A stretch of 64,000 bases of DNA from Terripilifer sp031921685 (GTDB taxonomy: Bacteria; Pseudomonadota; Alphaproteobacteria; Rhizobiales; Beijerinckiaceae): assembly GCF_031921685.1 (NCBI RefSeq), contig NZ_JAPDHU010000001.1, positions 806,001 to 870,000 on the forward strand, written 5' to 3'. Position 1 is the first letter of the stretch. Every line of letters begins with the position of its first letter. Under the pieces are notes generated by a model. The model saw nothing but the letters and a program-made list of their open reading frames with translations, did not search any database and had not been told where the DNA came from. Shown in pieces: positions 18,549-26,436 of this stretch. The translations under genes and the position numbers were made by a program.

Positions 18549-19154
18549 CTATCTCAACGCCGGATTGCTCTGCCACGTCTTGATCGACGGCGCGCGGTGC
18601 ACCGGCGCATAGGCCATCGGATTGGCGTGGGTGCGCCGCTTGGCGACCATCATGTGCTTCTTCTTGCTCATCTTGGAAGCCAGATAGGTCTTCTTCTTGC
18701 CGTGCGACTTGGCGGCATAGCGGGTGTTGCCCGGAGGCGAACCCGAGATCGAGATCGAGGCACCTTCACGCTGCACCATGCTGAAGAGCTTCGCGGCATT
18801 GCCCGGTGCCAGACGGATGCAGCCGTGCGAGGCCGGACGGCCGAGCTGGCTCACCGAGCCGGTGCCATGAATGGCATAGCCGCCGAGGAAGAAGATCGAA
18901 TGCGGCATCGGCGACATGTTGTATTTGCGCGAATAATGCATGCGCTGCAGGCTGTAGGGCCTGAACGTGCCGCGCGGCGTCGAATAGCCCGACCGCGCCG
19001 TTGAGACCGCCCATGTCGTGCTTTCGCCGGCACCATTGGTGACGTGCATCCGCTGGGTGGACAAATCAATGCTGATGCGCACCGCGGCTTCGGCGGCGCG
19101 ATTGGCAGCGAAGAGACTGCCGACGAGGGCTAAAACAAATGCCAGAAAACGCAT
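18549..19154 (-). CDS. L,D-transpeptidase (YkuD family), exported
   Basis: A 201-residue periplasmic enzyme that forms 3-3 peptidoglycan cross-links or attaches proteins to peptidoglycan. The N-terminal signal peptide (MRFLAFVLALVGSLFAANRA) is followed by the YkuD domain with YAIHGTGSVSQLGRP and the catalytic SHGCIRL (Cys nucleophile, His base). The last 60 residues are lysine-rich (SHGKKKTYLASKMSKKKHMM), which could favour binding to acidic envelope polymers. ATG at 19154 is chosen because GGGAG stands nine bases upstream; an in-frame GTG at 19172 would include that site. It is convergent with purU. Confidence 0.9.
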   Translation of the reverse strand: MRFLAFVLALVGSLFAANRAAEAAVRISIDLSTQRMHVTNGAGESTTWAVSTARSGYSTPRGTFRPYSLQRMHYSRKYNMSPMPHSIFFLGGYAIHGTGSVSQLGRPASHGCIRLAPGNAAKLFSMVQREGASISISGSPPGNTRYAAKSHGKKKTYLASKMSKKKHMMVAKRRTHANPMAYAPVHRAPSIKTWQSNPALR

Positions 19155-19314
19155 GACGCAAAACTCCCGCACACCAAAGCCGCCGCGTTTTTGACACGCG
19201 GTCGGCTGTTGAGGGCCGCAACAGCGACAGAATTGCGCCGAATCCGAGCGCCGTAAAGTCGAATCCGTGTGATTGGTTGACGTGGGGCTTTAACCAAAAG
19301 ACCGATTTACGGAG

Positions 19315-19366
19315 CTCTGGCTATTGGCTCTGGCTATTGGCTCTGGCTATTGGCTCTGGCTATTGA
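19315..19366. repeat. 13-bp tandem repeat, four copies
   Basis: CTCTGGCTATTGG occurs at 19315, 19328, 19341 and 19354, the last copy differing only at its final base. The stop codon of the downstream minus-strand gene (19360-19362) lies inside the last copy. Confidence 0.95.
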
Positions 19367-20175
19367 GTGTTGGGCAGCGCCGATTGCAGCGCCTGCCACA
19401 GCGCGTCCTTCACCTGCACCGCCATCGGCGCATCCTGCATCACCGGCGGCGCCGAGCGGCGCATGCCGTCTTTCACCAGAAGAACGAAGCGCACTTCGCC
19501 GTCGGTCTGATAGCGGTTGCCCTCGCCATTGCGCCCGAACAGGGTCGGGCCGACGCCGGACACCTGATAGAGACCTTCGGCCATTCCGGCCTCCACGAGG
19601 CTGTGGGCGAAGAAATCGCGCTCGGTGTCGACATCAGGGTTAATCACGTGGGTCACCTGCCCGGTGTAATGGCTCAACCCGACGCCCTGGTCGAAGGTGG
19701 CGGCGCCCAGCCAGACCGGCCGCCCCTCGGCGCCGGCCTCGAGCACCTGCCAGAGCCGGACATGGTGGCGCCGGCGGGCGCTGGCACCGTCCTCGCGCTC
19801 AAAAGCCAGATCCTCCCGACGCCCTTCATAAAGCAGCGGGCTGACCGGCGCCTGCCGGTAGGGCCGGTCGAGCAGGACGCTGCCGACGATCTCGATACTG
19901 GTGCGCAGGGTGACCGGATCGGCGGGAAACCAACCGGCGGCATGCAGCGCCTTCACCACATCCTCACGCGAGCCGACGAGACCGACGTTGATCGGATCGC
20001 CTGGAATGCCCGAAGCGGTCTGCGTCACCATCGGCCGATCGGCGATACCCGGCTGATGTTCATACTGTTTCCAGATCGACGGCAACACCAGATAGGCGAT
20101 GAGGAAGTAAACCGCACCGAGCACGGCCAGGGTGACCAGCCAGCGCGTCGCCCGCTTCCGATTAACCAGAACCAC
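19360..20175 (-). CDS. LssY C-terminal domain protein, membrane-anchored
   Basis: A 271-residue protein with one N-terminal membrane helix (WLVTLAVLGAVYFLIAYLVL) and a C-terminal region resembling the LssY C-terminal domain: GDPINVGLVGSREDVVKAL, then GWFPADPVT, then LLYEGRREDLAFER and HHVRLWQV. The biochemical role of this domain is not known to me. The start is GTG, five bases after the M20 peptidase stop, so the two are probably co-expressed. A 13-bp tandem repeat overlaps its stop codon. Confidence 0.75.
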   Translation of the reverse strand: MVLVNRKRATRWLVTLAVLGAVYFLIAYLVLPSIWKQYEHQPGIADRPMVTQTASGIPGDPINVGLVGSREDVVKALHAAGWFPADPVTLRTSIEIVGSVLLDRPYRQAPVSPLLYEGRREDLAFEREDGASARRRHHVRLWQVLEAGAEGRPVWLGAATFDQGVGLSHYTGQVTHVINPDVDTERDFFAHSLVEAGMAEGLYQVSGVGPTLFGRNGEGNRYQTDGEVRFVLLVKDGMRRSAPPVMQDAPMAVQVKDALWQALQSALPNTQ

Positions 20176-20180
20176 GGCGC

Positions 20181-21608
20181 TTAGGGACCGGCCGGACGGG
20201 CGGGACCGGCCAGTTCGCGCACCAGCCGGTCGAGGAAGGTCTTGCCATCATAGAGCGCCTGCACGCCGACCTGCTCGTTCAGGCCGTGGACGCCGCTGGT
20301 CGCCGGATCGTTGAAAATGCCGGAGACCCCATAGGCGGCAATACCGGCACCGCGCGCCCAGCGGCTGTCGGTATAGCCACCCGACATGGTCGGTATGACC
20401 GGTACGCCCGGCCACATATTGCCGGCGATCCGCTCGACCGCGCCCATCACCTCCGGGCTGAGGGGCGAGGGCGGGCTGAGGACCGCCGTGCCGACCGGCG
20501 TTACCGAAATATTGGGGTCGTCGAGGACACGAACGAGGGTTTTCTGCACGTCGGCGACATCAGCGTCGGGCAGGACGCGACAATTGACGGTGGCGGCGGC
20601 GGTCTGCGGCAAGGCGTTCTCGGCATGGCCGGCCTCAAGCATGGTCGCCACGCAGGTGGTGCGGATGATGGCATTATAAGAGGGCTGCCCGGTCAAAACC
20701 GCGAGCGCGCTAGCATCGGCATTGCCGGCGAGCAGCGCGCGAATGGCTTCGGCGTTCTGAAAGCTTTCGTCCTTCAGGGCGTTTTCCAGAAAGGCTTTCG
20801 TCACCGGATTGAGCCGGGCCGGAAAGTCGAAACGGGCGAGCCGCACCAGGCCATCGGCCAAGCGATAGATGGCGCTGTCGCGGCGGCCGGAGGCGCTGTG
20901 TCCGCCGCGATCCTTCACCTCCAGCCTATAGGTCTGATACACCTTTTCGGCGAGCTGAACGGTCAGACGCCAGGGCTTGCCGTCACGCAGAATGCCGCCA
21001 CCGCCTTCGTTGATCGCCAGTTCCGCATCGACGAGATCGCGATGCTGGTTCAACAACACCTTGGCGCCGTCATGCGGCGAATCCGACAATTCTTCATCGG
21101 TGGTTAGCGCGAGAATGATATCGCGCTCCGGCTTGTAGCCGCTCTTCACATATTCGATCAGGTTGGCGACGAAAATCGCCGCCATGGCCTTGTCGTCGGC
21201 GGCGCCGCGGGCGCGGAAAAAGCCGTCGACCTCTTGCAGCTTGAACGGATCGAACGCCCAATCGGAGCGCTTGGCTTCGACGACGTCGATATGGGCCATC
21301 AACAAGAGCGGCTTGCGCGCGCCCGTGCCGCGCAGGCGCGCGACCAGATTGCCCTTGCGCGGCGCGGTCGAGACGATCTTGATGTCGTCTTGCGGAAATC
21401 CGCCAGCTTTCAGGCGTTCCGCCATGGCCTGCGCCGCCCGCAACGTATCGCCTTCGGACTCAGTCGTGTTGATCTCGACCAATTCACGGTAAATGTCGCG
21501 GAATGCCTGCAATTCAGGCGATAAGGTCTGGGCCGGCGCTTGCTGTGCACAGCACAAAAGCAGAGTGGCCAGCACCAGACGCGCCACACCAGAAAACACA
21601 AGCCGCAT
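20181..21608 (-). CDS. M20-family metallopeptidase, exported
   Basis: A 475-residue zinc peptidase or amidohydrolase of the M20 clan with a signal peptide (LVLATLLLCCAQQAPAQT). The metal ligands are recognisable: His and Asp in LLMAHIDVVE, Asp in RGAADDKAMA, the acidic pair in TTDEELSD, and a glutamate in INEGGGG. The C-terminal GGYTDSRWARG supplies a further conserved region. It probably trims peptides or N-acylated amino acids in the periplasm; the exact substrate is unknown. It heads a two-gene unit with the LssY-C gene and is divergent from another M20 enzyme at 21766. Confidence 0.9.
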   Translation of the reverse strand: MRLVFSGVARLVLATLLLCCAQQAPAQTLSPELQAFRDIYRELVEINTTESEGDTLRAAQAMAERLKAGGFPQDDIKIVSTAPRKGNLVARLRGTGARKPLLLMAHIDVVEAKRSDWAFDPFKLQEVDGFFRARGAADDKAMAAIFVANLIEYVKSGYKPERDIILALTTDEELSDSPHDGAKVLLNQHRDLVDAELAINEGGGGILRDGKPWRLTVQLAEKVYQTYRLEVKDRGGHSASGRRDSAIYRLADGLVRLARFDFPARLNPVTKAFLENALKDESFQNAEAIRALLAGNADASALAVLTGQPSYNAIIRTTCVATMLEAGHAENALPQTAAATVNCRVLPDADVADVQKTLVRVLDDPNISVTPVGTAVLSPPSPLSPEVMGAVERIAGNMWPGVPVIPTMSGGYTDSRWARGAGIAAYGVSGIFNDPATSGVHGLNEQVGVQALYDGKTFLDRLVRELAGPARPAGP

Positions 21609-21765
21609 AGTCGTCGCTCCTTCGGCCCATTATGCAGCGCGGAGCCCCGTCTCTGTCAAACGAACCGCATCGGGTTCACCGAATAGCCGCCATGCAAGAT
21701 GGCGATTGCAATCCCTCGTTCCGCCACTAGTCTGCCCTAGGGGATCGTTCAAAGGAGCTGACGCC

Positions 21766-23292
21766 ATGCGCCGTAAAACCCGTTTGCTGGATACGCTGCT
21801 GATGACTTGCGCATTGAGCTGCGCCGTCGCGGCTTTCACACCGGCATCGGCCGACGAGCGCAAGGACGCGGCGTTCAAGATCATCGACAAGAACGCCAAG
21901 CAGATCGCCGACATCGGCGACGCGGTGTTTTTCTTCGCCGAACCCGGCATGCAGGAATTCGAGAGCACCAAGCTGCTGAAGGGCACACTGGAAGCGGCCG
22001 GTTTCACCGTGGAACTCGGCGGCGCCGGCATGCCGACCAATCTCTGGGCGAAATGGGGCAGCGGCAAGCCGACCATTCTGATCGCCAGCGAGATCGACGC
22101 CTTGCCGGAAGGCTCGCAAACACCGGGCTCCATTCCGCGCAAGCCGCTGGTATCAGGCGCACCGGGCCATATGGAGGGCCATAATACCCACGCCGGCGTG
22201 ACGCTGGGCGCGATGTACGCACTCAAGAAGGTGATGGAACAATATAAGCTGCCGGGCACGATCATGCTGTCGCTCGGCCCCGCCGAGGAACAGCTCGCAA
22301 GCCGCCCCTTCCTGGTGCGCGCCGGCTATCTGAAAGATGTCGATGCCGGGCTGATCGTCCATATCGGCGATAACTTCTCCACCGGCTGGGGGCTGCAGAA
22401 CTATGCGGCGATCAGCGCCATCTTCACCTTCCACGGCAAGACCGCGCATGGCGCGATGAACCCCTGGGACGGCAGGGACGCGGTCGATGCGGTCGAACTG
22501 ATGGACATCGGCTTCGACAAGCTGCGCGAACATCTGCGTCCGACCTATCGCGCCCATCGCACCATCATGAACGGCGGCATCCAGCCTAACATCATTCCAG
22601 ATCTCGGCCGTATCTGGTGGTTCGTGCGCGACGCTTCGGCCAAGGCCGCCCAGGACAATTTCGACAAGCTGGTGAAGATCGGCGAAGGCGCGGCGCTGAT
22701 GACCGGTACGACGATGGACCCGCCCGATGTCATCGCCTCGGCCTGGCCGTCGCTCGGCAACCGGCCGCTGAGCGAAGCGCTGCGCAAGAATATGGAGGCG
22801 GTCGGCCTGCCGAAATGGAGCGAGGAGGAGGTCACCTTCGCCAAGGAATTCCAGAAGGCCAACAACCAGCGCGAGGTCGGCCTCAACACCGAACTGCCGC
22901 CGTCCGGTCCGCGCCCGCAGGGCTTCGCTTCCAACGATATCGGCGACTACACCTGGAACGTGCCCTTCGGCCTGATGACCTTCCCCGGCAGCGTGCCCGG
23001 CATCGGCTATCACGCTTGGCCGGCGGCGGTGACGCCGACCAGCACCATGACCCACAAGGGCATGGTCGCCGCCGCCAAGGTAATGGCAGCGACGGCGCTC
23101 GACATGCTGACCTCGCCGGAGCTCATACAAAAAGCCAAGGAGGGTTTGGCCCAGGACACCAAGGAGACGAAATATTTCTCGCTCCTGCCTGACAGCGCCA
23201 AGCCGCAAACCGATCTCAACAAAGAGGTGATGGACCGGTTGCGGCCGGAAATGACCAAATTTTACCTGAAGGTCACGCCGCGCTTCGAATAG
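21766..23292 (+). CDS. M20D amidohydrolase (AbgB-like), exported
   Basis: A 508-residue amidohydrolase related to the p-aminobenzoyl-glutamate hydrolase B subunit. A signal peptide (TCALSCAVAAFTPASA) is followed by EPGMQEFES, the metal-binding GHMEGHNTHAG, GPAEEQ, and the dimerisation-domain stretch FHGKTAHGAMNPWDGRDAVD. The C-terminus resembles AbgB more than the acyl-amino-acid hydrolases. AAAGGAG stands about nine bases before the ATG at 21766. The periplasmic location is unusual for AbgB-like enzymes, which are normally cytosolic. It is divergent from the other M20 gene. Confidence 0.9.
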   Translation: MRRKTRLLDTLLMTCALSCAVAAFTPASADERKDAAFKIIDKNAKQIADIGDAVFFFAEPGMQEFESTKLLKGTLEAAGFTVELGGAGMPTNLWAKWGSGKPTILIASEIDALPEGSQTPGSIPRKPLVSGAPGHMEGHNTHAGVTLGAMYALKKVMEQYKLPGTIMLSLGPAEEQLASRPFLVRAGYLKDVDAGLIVHIGDNFSTGWGLQNYAAISAIFTFHGKTAHGAMNPWDGRDAVDAVELMDIGFDKLREHLRPTYRAHRTIMNGGIQPNIIPDLGRIWWFVRDASAKAAQDNFDKLVKIGEGAALMTGTTMDPPDVIASAWPSLGNRPLSEALRKNMEAVGLPKWSEEEVTFAKEFQKANNQREVGLNTELPPSGPRPQGFASNDIGDYTWNVPFGLMTFPGSVPGIGYHAWPAAVTPTSTMTHKGMVAAAKVMAATALDMLTSPELIQKAKEGLAQDTKETKYFSLLPDSAKPQTDLNKEVMDRLRPEMTKFYLKVTPRFE

Positions 23293-23335
23293 CGAAAATT
23301 TTTTCCGTCACGCTGTCGGCATTCTCCTGCTTCAA

Positions 23336-23363
23336 ACGTTCTTGCAACATACGTTCTTGCAAC
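23336..23363. repeat. 15-bp tandem duplication upstream of the DUF1428 gene
   Basis: ACGTTCTTGCAACAT (23336-23350) is followed at once by ACGTTCTTGCAAC (23351-23363), 23 bases before the start codon. Confidence 0.85.
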
Positions 23364-23386
23364 GAGGCAATCAGCAGGAGGATGCC

Positions 23387-23737
23387 ATGTACGTTGATGG
23401 ATTTGTCGTCGCGGTCCCCAAGGCCAATATCGAAGCCTACAAGGAGATGTCGACGCTCGCCGGAAAAATCTGGATGGAGAACGGCGCCAAACAATATGTT
23501 GAGTGCATCGGCGACGACGTGCCCTACGGCAAACTCACCTCCTTCCCGCGCGCCGTCCAGGCTACCGAGGAAGAAACGGTGGTATTTTCCTGGATCGTCT
23601 ATGAGTCCCGCGAGCAACGCGATGCCATCAATGCCAAGGTGATGGCCGACCCGCGCCTGGCGCCCGGCATGGAAAGCCCGCCGTTCGACGCCAAGCGCAT
23701 GATTTACGGCGGGTTCACGACCCTGTTGCAGTTTTAA
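23387..23737 (+). CDS. DUF1428 family protein
   Basis: A 116-residue cytosolic protein of the DUF1428 family (dimeric ferredoxin-like alpha/beta fold). It begins MYVDGFVVAVPKANIEAYKE, continues with ENGAKQYVECIGDDV and VVFSWIVYESREQRD, and ends with a conserved FDAKRMIYGGF. The molecular function of the family is not established. AGGAGG stands five bases before ATG 23387. It lies 94 bases after the AbgB-like gene, and a large inverted repeat follows. Confidence 0.88.
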   Translation: MYVDGFVVAVPKANIEAYKEMSTLAGKIWMENGAKQYVECIGDDVPYGKLTSFPRAVQATEEETVVFSWIVYESREQRDAINAKVMADPRLAPGMESPPFDAKRMIYGGFTTLLQF

Positions 23738-23750
23738 GCCGATACCTTCG

Positions 23751-23897
23751 TGTCATTCCCGACGCGCCGCAGGCGCGAGCGGGAAGCCAGGGGCGAGTGG
23801 TAGAGTGTTCAGAGCGTTGAATCTCTGCAAACGCGCAGCATTCTACCGCGCGCCCCTGGTTCCCGGATCACTTGCTGCGCAAGTGTCCGGGATGACA
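23751..23897. repeat. Inverted pair of ~60-bp palindromic intergenic repeats
   Basis: Copy 1 (23751-23810, plus) and copy 2 (23836-23897, minus) match when one is reverse-complemented: both begin TGTCAT(T)CCCG, contain CGGGAA followed by CCAGGGGCG, and end with GGTAGA. Inside each is a short hairpin that differs in sequence but keeps its pairing (CGCGCC...GGCGCG in copy 1, CACTTGC...GCAAGTG in copy 2). The pair fills the gap between the DUF1428 gene and enolase and has no open reading frame. A related copy lies at 62921-62973. Confidence 0.8.
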
Positions 23898-23919
23898 CCA
23901 AGAGTTGCGCTACAGCCTG

Positions 23920-25245
23920 TTAGAGTGCTTCGGCTGCCAGGACGCTTTCGCCGGAAAACCGATGCGAAAGATTGACATTAAACGCATCGCGCCCGGCATA
24001 AACCGCATTGCCGCCCAGCTCGCGTTCGATGCGCATCAGTCGATTGTATTTGGCGGTGCGATCGGAGCGCGACAGCGAGCCCGTCTTGATCTGCCCGCAA
24101 TTGGTCGCGACGGCGAGATCGGCGATGGTCGTATCTTCCGTCTCGCCCGAGCGATGCGACATCACCACCGTATATCCGCGTTGCTGCGCATATGCGACGG
24201 TGCGCAGGGTTTCGCTCAGCGTGCCAATCTGGTTGACCTTGACGAGGATGGAATTGGCTATGCCTTGGCGCATGCCCTCCTGAAGCAGATCAAGATTGGT
24301 GCAGAACACGTCGTCGCCGGTGAGCTGGCAGGTCTTGCCCAAAGTCTCGGTGATCAGCTTCCAGCCGCGCACGTCGCCTTCGGCCATCGGGTCTTCGATG
24401 GAGATGATCGGATAGGTCCGCACCAGATCGACGAGATATTCAGCGTGTTCCTCGATGCTGCGGACCACGCCTTCGCCGCGATAATGATAGGCGCCATCCT
24501 CGAAGAATTCGGACGATGCGGGATCAAGCACGATCGCCACGTCCCGGCCTGGCGCATAGCCTGACTTCACGATGGCTTCGGTGACCATGTCCAGCGCTTC
24601 CTTGGCGCATCGAACATTCGGCGCGAAACCGCCTTCGTCGCCGACATTGGTCTGATGTCCCGCCCGCGACAGACCGCCTTTCAAAGTGTGGAAGATTTCG
24701 CTGCCGATGCGCACCGCCTCGCGAAAACTGGGCGCGCGCAAGGGCATGACCATGAATTCCTGGAAATCGAGGGGGTTATCGGCATGGGCGCCGCCATTGA
24801 TGACGTTCATGCCGGGCGCCGGCAGCAGCCGGGCATTGGCGCCGCCGAGATAGCGATAGAGCGGCAAGCGCGCCGAGGCGGCTGCGGCCTTGGCGGTCGC
24901 CAGCGAGACGCCGAGCAGCGCATTGGCGCCGAGCCGGCTCTTATTGGGCGTGCCGTCGAGATCGATCATGATCTGGTCGATCTGGCTCTGGCAGAAAGCG
25001 TCGGCGCCGCGCAAGGCCGCGAAAACTTCGCCATTCACCGCCACCACGGCCTGCTGCACGCCCTTGCCATGGTAGCGGTTGCCGCCGTCGCGCAGTTCGT
25101 GCGCTTCGTGCAGGCCGGTGGATGCCCCGGAAGGCACGGCCGCCTGCCCCACCGAACCATCGGCCAGCACGACATCCACCTCGACGGTCGGATTGCCGCG
25201 GCTATCGAGAATTTCGTTCGCCTCAATCTGCGTAATCGCGGTCAC
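23920..25245 (-). CDS. eno: Enolase, divergent variant
   Basis: A 441-residue enolase (2-phosphoglycerate to phosphoenolpyruvate). Conserved features are ILDSRGNPTVEVDV, VPSGASTG, VGDEGGFAPN, ISIEDPMAEGD, the catalytic-lysine region LVKVNQIGTLSET, MSHRSGETEDT and QIKTGSLSRSDR. Several normally invariant stretches differ, for example the usual TGAPCRSER is TGSLSRSDR and the region before VGDEGG is GHQTN. The start is GTG at 25245 with AAGGAG nine bases upstream; a longer in-frame reading to 25566 adds low-quality sequence. It is isolated from the usual pyrG, secG or kdsA neighbours and divergent from a LysR gene, so it may be a second, regulated enolase. Confidence 0.9.
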   Translation of the reverse strand: MTAITQIEANEILDSRGNPTVEVDVVLADGSVGQAAVPSGASTGLHEAHELRDGGNRYHGKGVQQAVVAVNGEVFAALRGADAFCQSQIDQIMIDLDGTPNKSRLGANALLGVSLATAKAAAASARLPLYRYLGGANARLLPAPGMNVINGGAHADNPLDFQEFMVMPLRAPSFREAVRIGSEIFHTLKGGLSRAGHQTNVGDEGGFAPNVRCAKEALDMVTEAIVKSGYAPGRDVAIVLDPASSEFFEDGAYHYRGEGVVRSIEEHAEYLVDLVRTYPIISIEDPMAEGDVRGWKLITETLGKTCQLTGDDVFCTNLDLLQEGMRQGIANSILVKVNQIGTLSETLRTVAYAQQRGYTVVMSHRSGETEDTTIADLAVATNCGQIKTGSLSRSDRTAKYNRLMRIERELGGNAVYAGRDAFNVNLSHRFSGESVLAAEAL

Positions 25246-25295
25246 TTCAGGTCTCTCCTTGCAAAAGGGCGCTGAAACCGGGCGACATATGTGAT

Positions 25296-25311
25296 TCATT
25301 TGCACAAATGA
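25296..25311. promoter_or_regulatory. Palindrome in the eno-lysR intergenic region
   Basis: TCATTTG-CA-CAAATGA is a perfect inverted repeat 50 bases from the enolase start and 146 bases from the LysR gene start. It contains T-N11-A spacings and is the best operator candidate for the adjacent LysR regulator. Confidence 0.4.
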
Positions 25312-25456
25312 CAGCCCTGCTCCGCCGAGCGGAGCATGCCGCCCGCCGCAAAAGCATTGGATTTCAGCCTTTATGCAGTTTGCTCTATGGCAATCGGGCG
25401 ATTTTTGATAACGAGTTCGGCTGTCAGATATGTGAGTTAAATTCACGGATTTTGAT

Positions 25457-26335
25457 GTGTCGCGCCGCCTGCCGCCGCTGTTCTCCTTGCGCGCCTTCGA
25501 GGCCGCTGCACGGCTTGGCTCGATCACCCGCGCCGCCGATGAGCTGGGGCGTACCCATGGGGCCATCAGCCGGCAAATTCGCGCGCTCCAGGATCACGCC
25601 GGCCTGGCACTGTTCGACAAGGCCGGAACCGGCATCAAGCTGAACCCGCATGGCGAGAAACTGCGCGAAGTGGTAGCGGGCGCGCTCGCGTCCCTGGAAC
25701 AGGGCTGGGCGCGGGTGCTGGAGGAGGCGCAGGGGCAAAGCCTGCATGTGGCGTGCAGCGCCACCTTCGCCATGCGCTGGCTGGTGCCGCATCTTGCCGG
25801 CTTCTATCGCCAGCATCCCGACGTGCGCATCCGCCTGTCGATGACGTCAGCCCAGGAAATCCGCAATCAGGGCGCGGATCTGGTGCTGGCCTGGGATCGC
25901 CTATCCTATCCGGCGCAAGATCAGGCGCAGGCGATCCGCATCGCTGATGTCGCTTTCGGCCCCGTCTGCGCGCCCGGCTATAACTTCAAGGTCAAAGGCC
26001 ATCATCTGACCTGCACCACCTGGATCGTGCACGACTATACCCAACGCGCGTGGACGGTGTGGCAGGAGAACAGCGGTTTCACCGTCTCGCACGACGCGGA
26101 GCTGCGCTTTCCGCATACGCATTTGTGCATCGAAGCGGCCTTGTCCGGATTGGGCGTCGCCTTGGTGGAAAGCCGAATGGTCGATGAAGATTTGGCGGCC
26201 GGCCGCTTGATCGCGCCCTGCGGCTTCGTGGCATTCGAGGATGGTCTGGCGATCGTGCCGACCTCCGATCGCGCCACTTCACCCGCGGCGAAAGCCTTCA
26301 TCGCCTGGATCACGCAAGAGTTGTCGAACGGATAG
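25457..26335 (+). CDS. LysR-family transcriptional regulator (GcvA-like)
   Basis: A 292-residue regulator. The N-terminal winged helix (SLRAFEAAARLGSITRAADE, then HGAISRQIRALQDHAG) matches the GcvA or AmpR-type branch, followed by the periplasmic-binding-like effector domain beginning at about residue 90 (LHVACSATFAMRWLVPHLAG). The start is GTG at 25457 (GTGTCGCGC); no better in-frame start is available. It is divergent from enolase, the usual LysR arrangement in which the neighbouring gene is a target. A hairpin terminator follows. Confidence 0.9.
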   Translation: MSRRLPPLFSLRAFEAAARLGSITRAADELGRTHGAISRQIRALQDHAGLALFDKAGTGIKLNPHGEKLREVVAGALASLEQGWARVLEEAQGQSLHVACSATFAMRWLVPHLAGFYRQHPDVRIRLSMTSAQEIRNQGADLVLAWDRLSYPAQDQAQAIRIADVAFGPVCAPGYNFKVKGHHLTCTTWIVHDYTQRAWTVWQENSGFTVSHDAELRFPHTHLCIEAALSGLGVALVESRMVDEDLAAGRLIAPCGFVAFEDGLAIVPTSDRATSPAAKAFIAWITQELSNG

Positions 26336-26338
26336 CGC

Positions 26339-26371
26339 AAATCACGTTTCGATAGAAACGTGATTTTACTT
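26339..26371 (+). terminator. Rho-independent terminator of the LysR gene
   Basis: A perfect 12-base-pair stem (AAATCACGTTTC, 26339-26350, against 26355-26366) with a GATA loop and a following TTTTACTT, immediately after the stop codon. Confidence 0.75.
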
Positions 26372-26399
26372 AAGTCTCCTGTTTTGACGCGTCTTCTTT

Positions 26400-26423
26400 G
26401 CTTTTGATGGAATCATCAAAAGC
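26400..26423. terminator. Perfect hairpin between convergent genes
   Basis: GCTTTTGATG (26400-26409) pairs perfectly with 26414-26423 across a four-base loop. It lies 14 bases beyond the stop of the minus-strand ion channel gene and could block read-through from it, but it has no T-run on that side. Confidence 0.45.
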
Positions 26424-26436
26424 AGAAACGCTACGC

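Noticed and set aside
19315..19366. Possible CRISPR-like array
   Set aside because: The units are directly adjacent with no spacers and only 13 bp long; it is a simple tandem repeat.
23751..23897. Insertion sequence or tRNA
   Set aside because: No transposase frame, no tRNA cloverleaf; it is a structured palindromic repeat.
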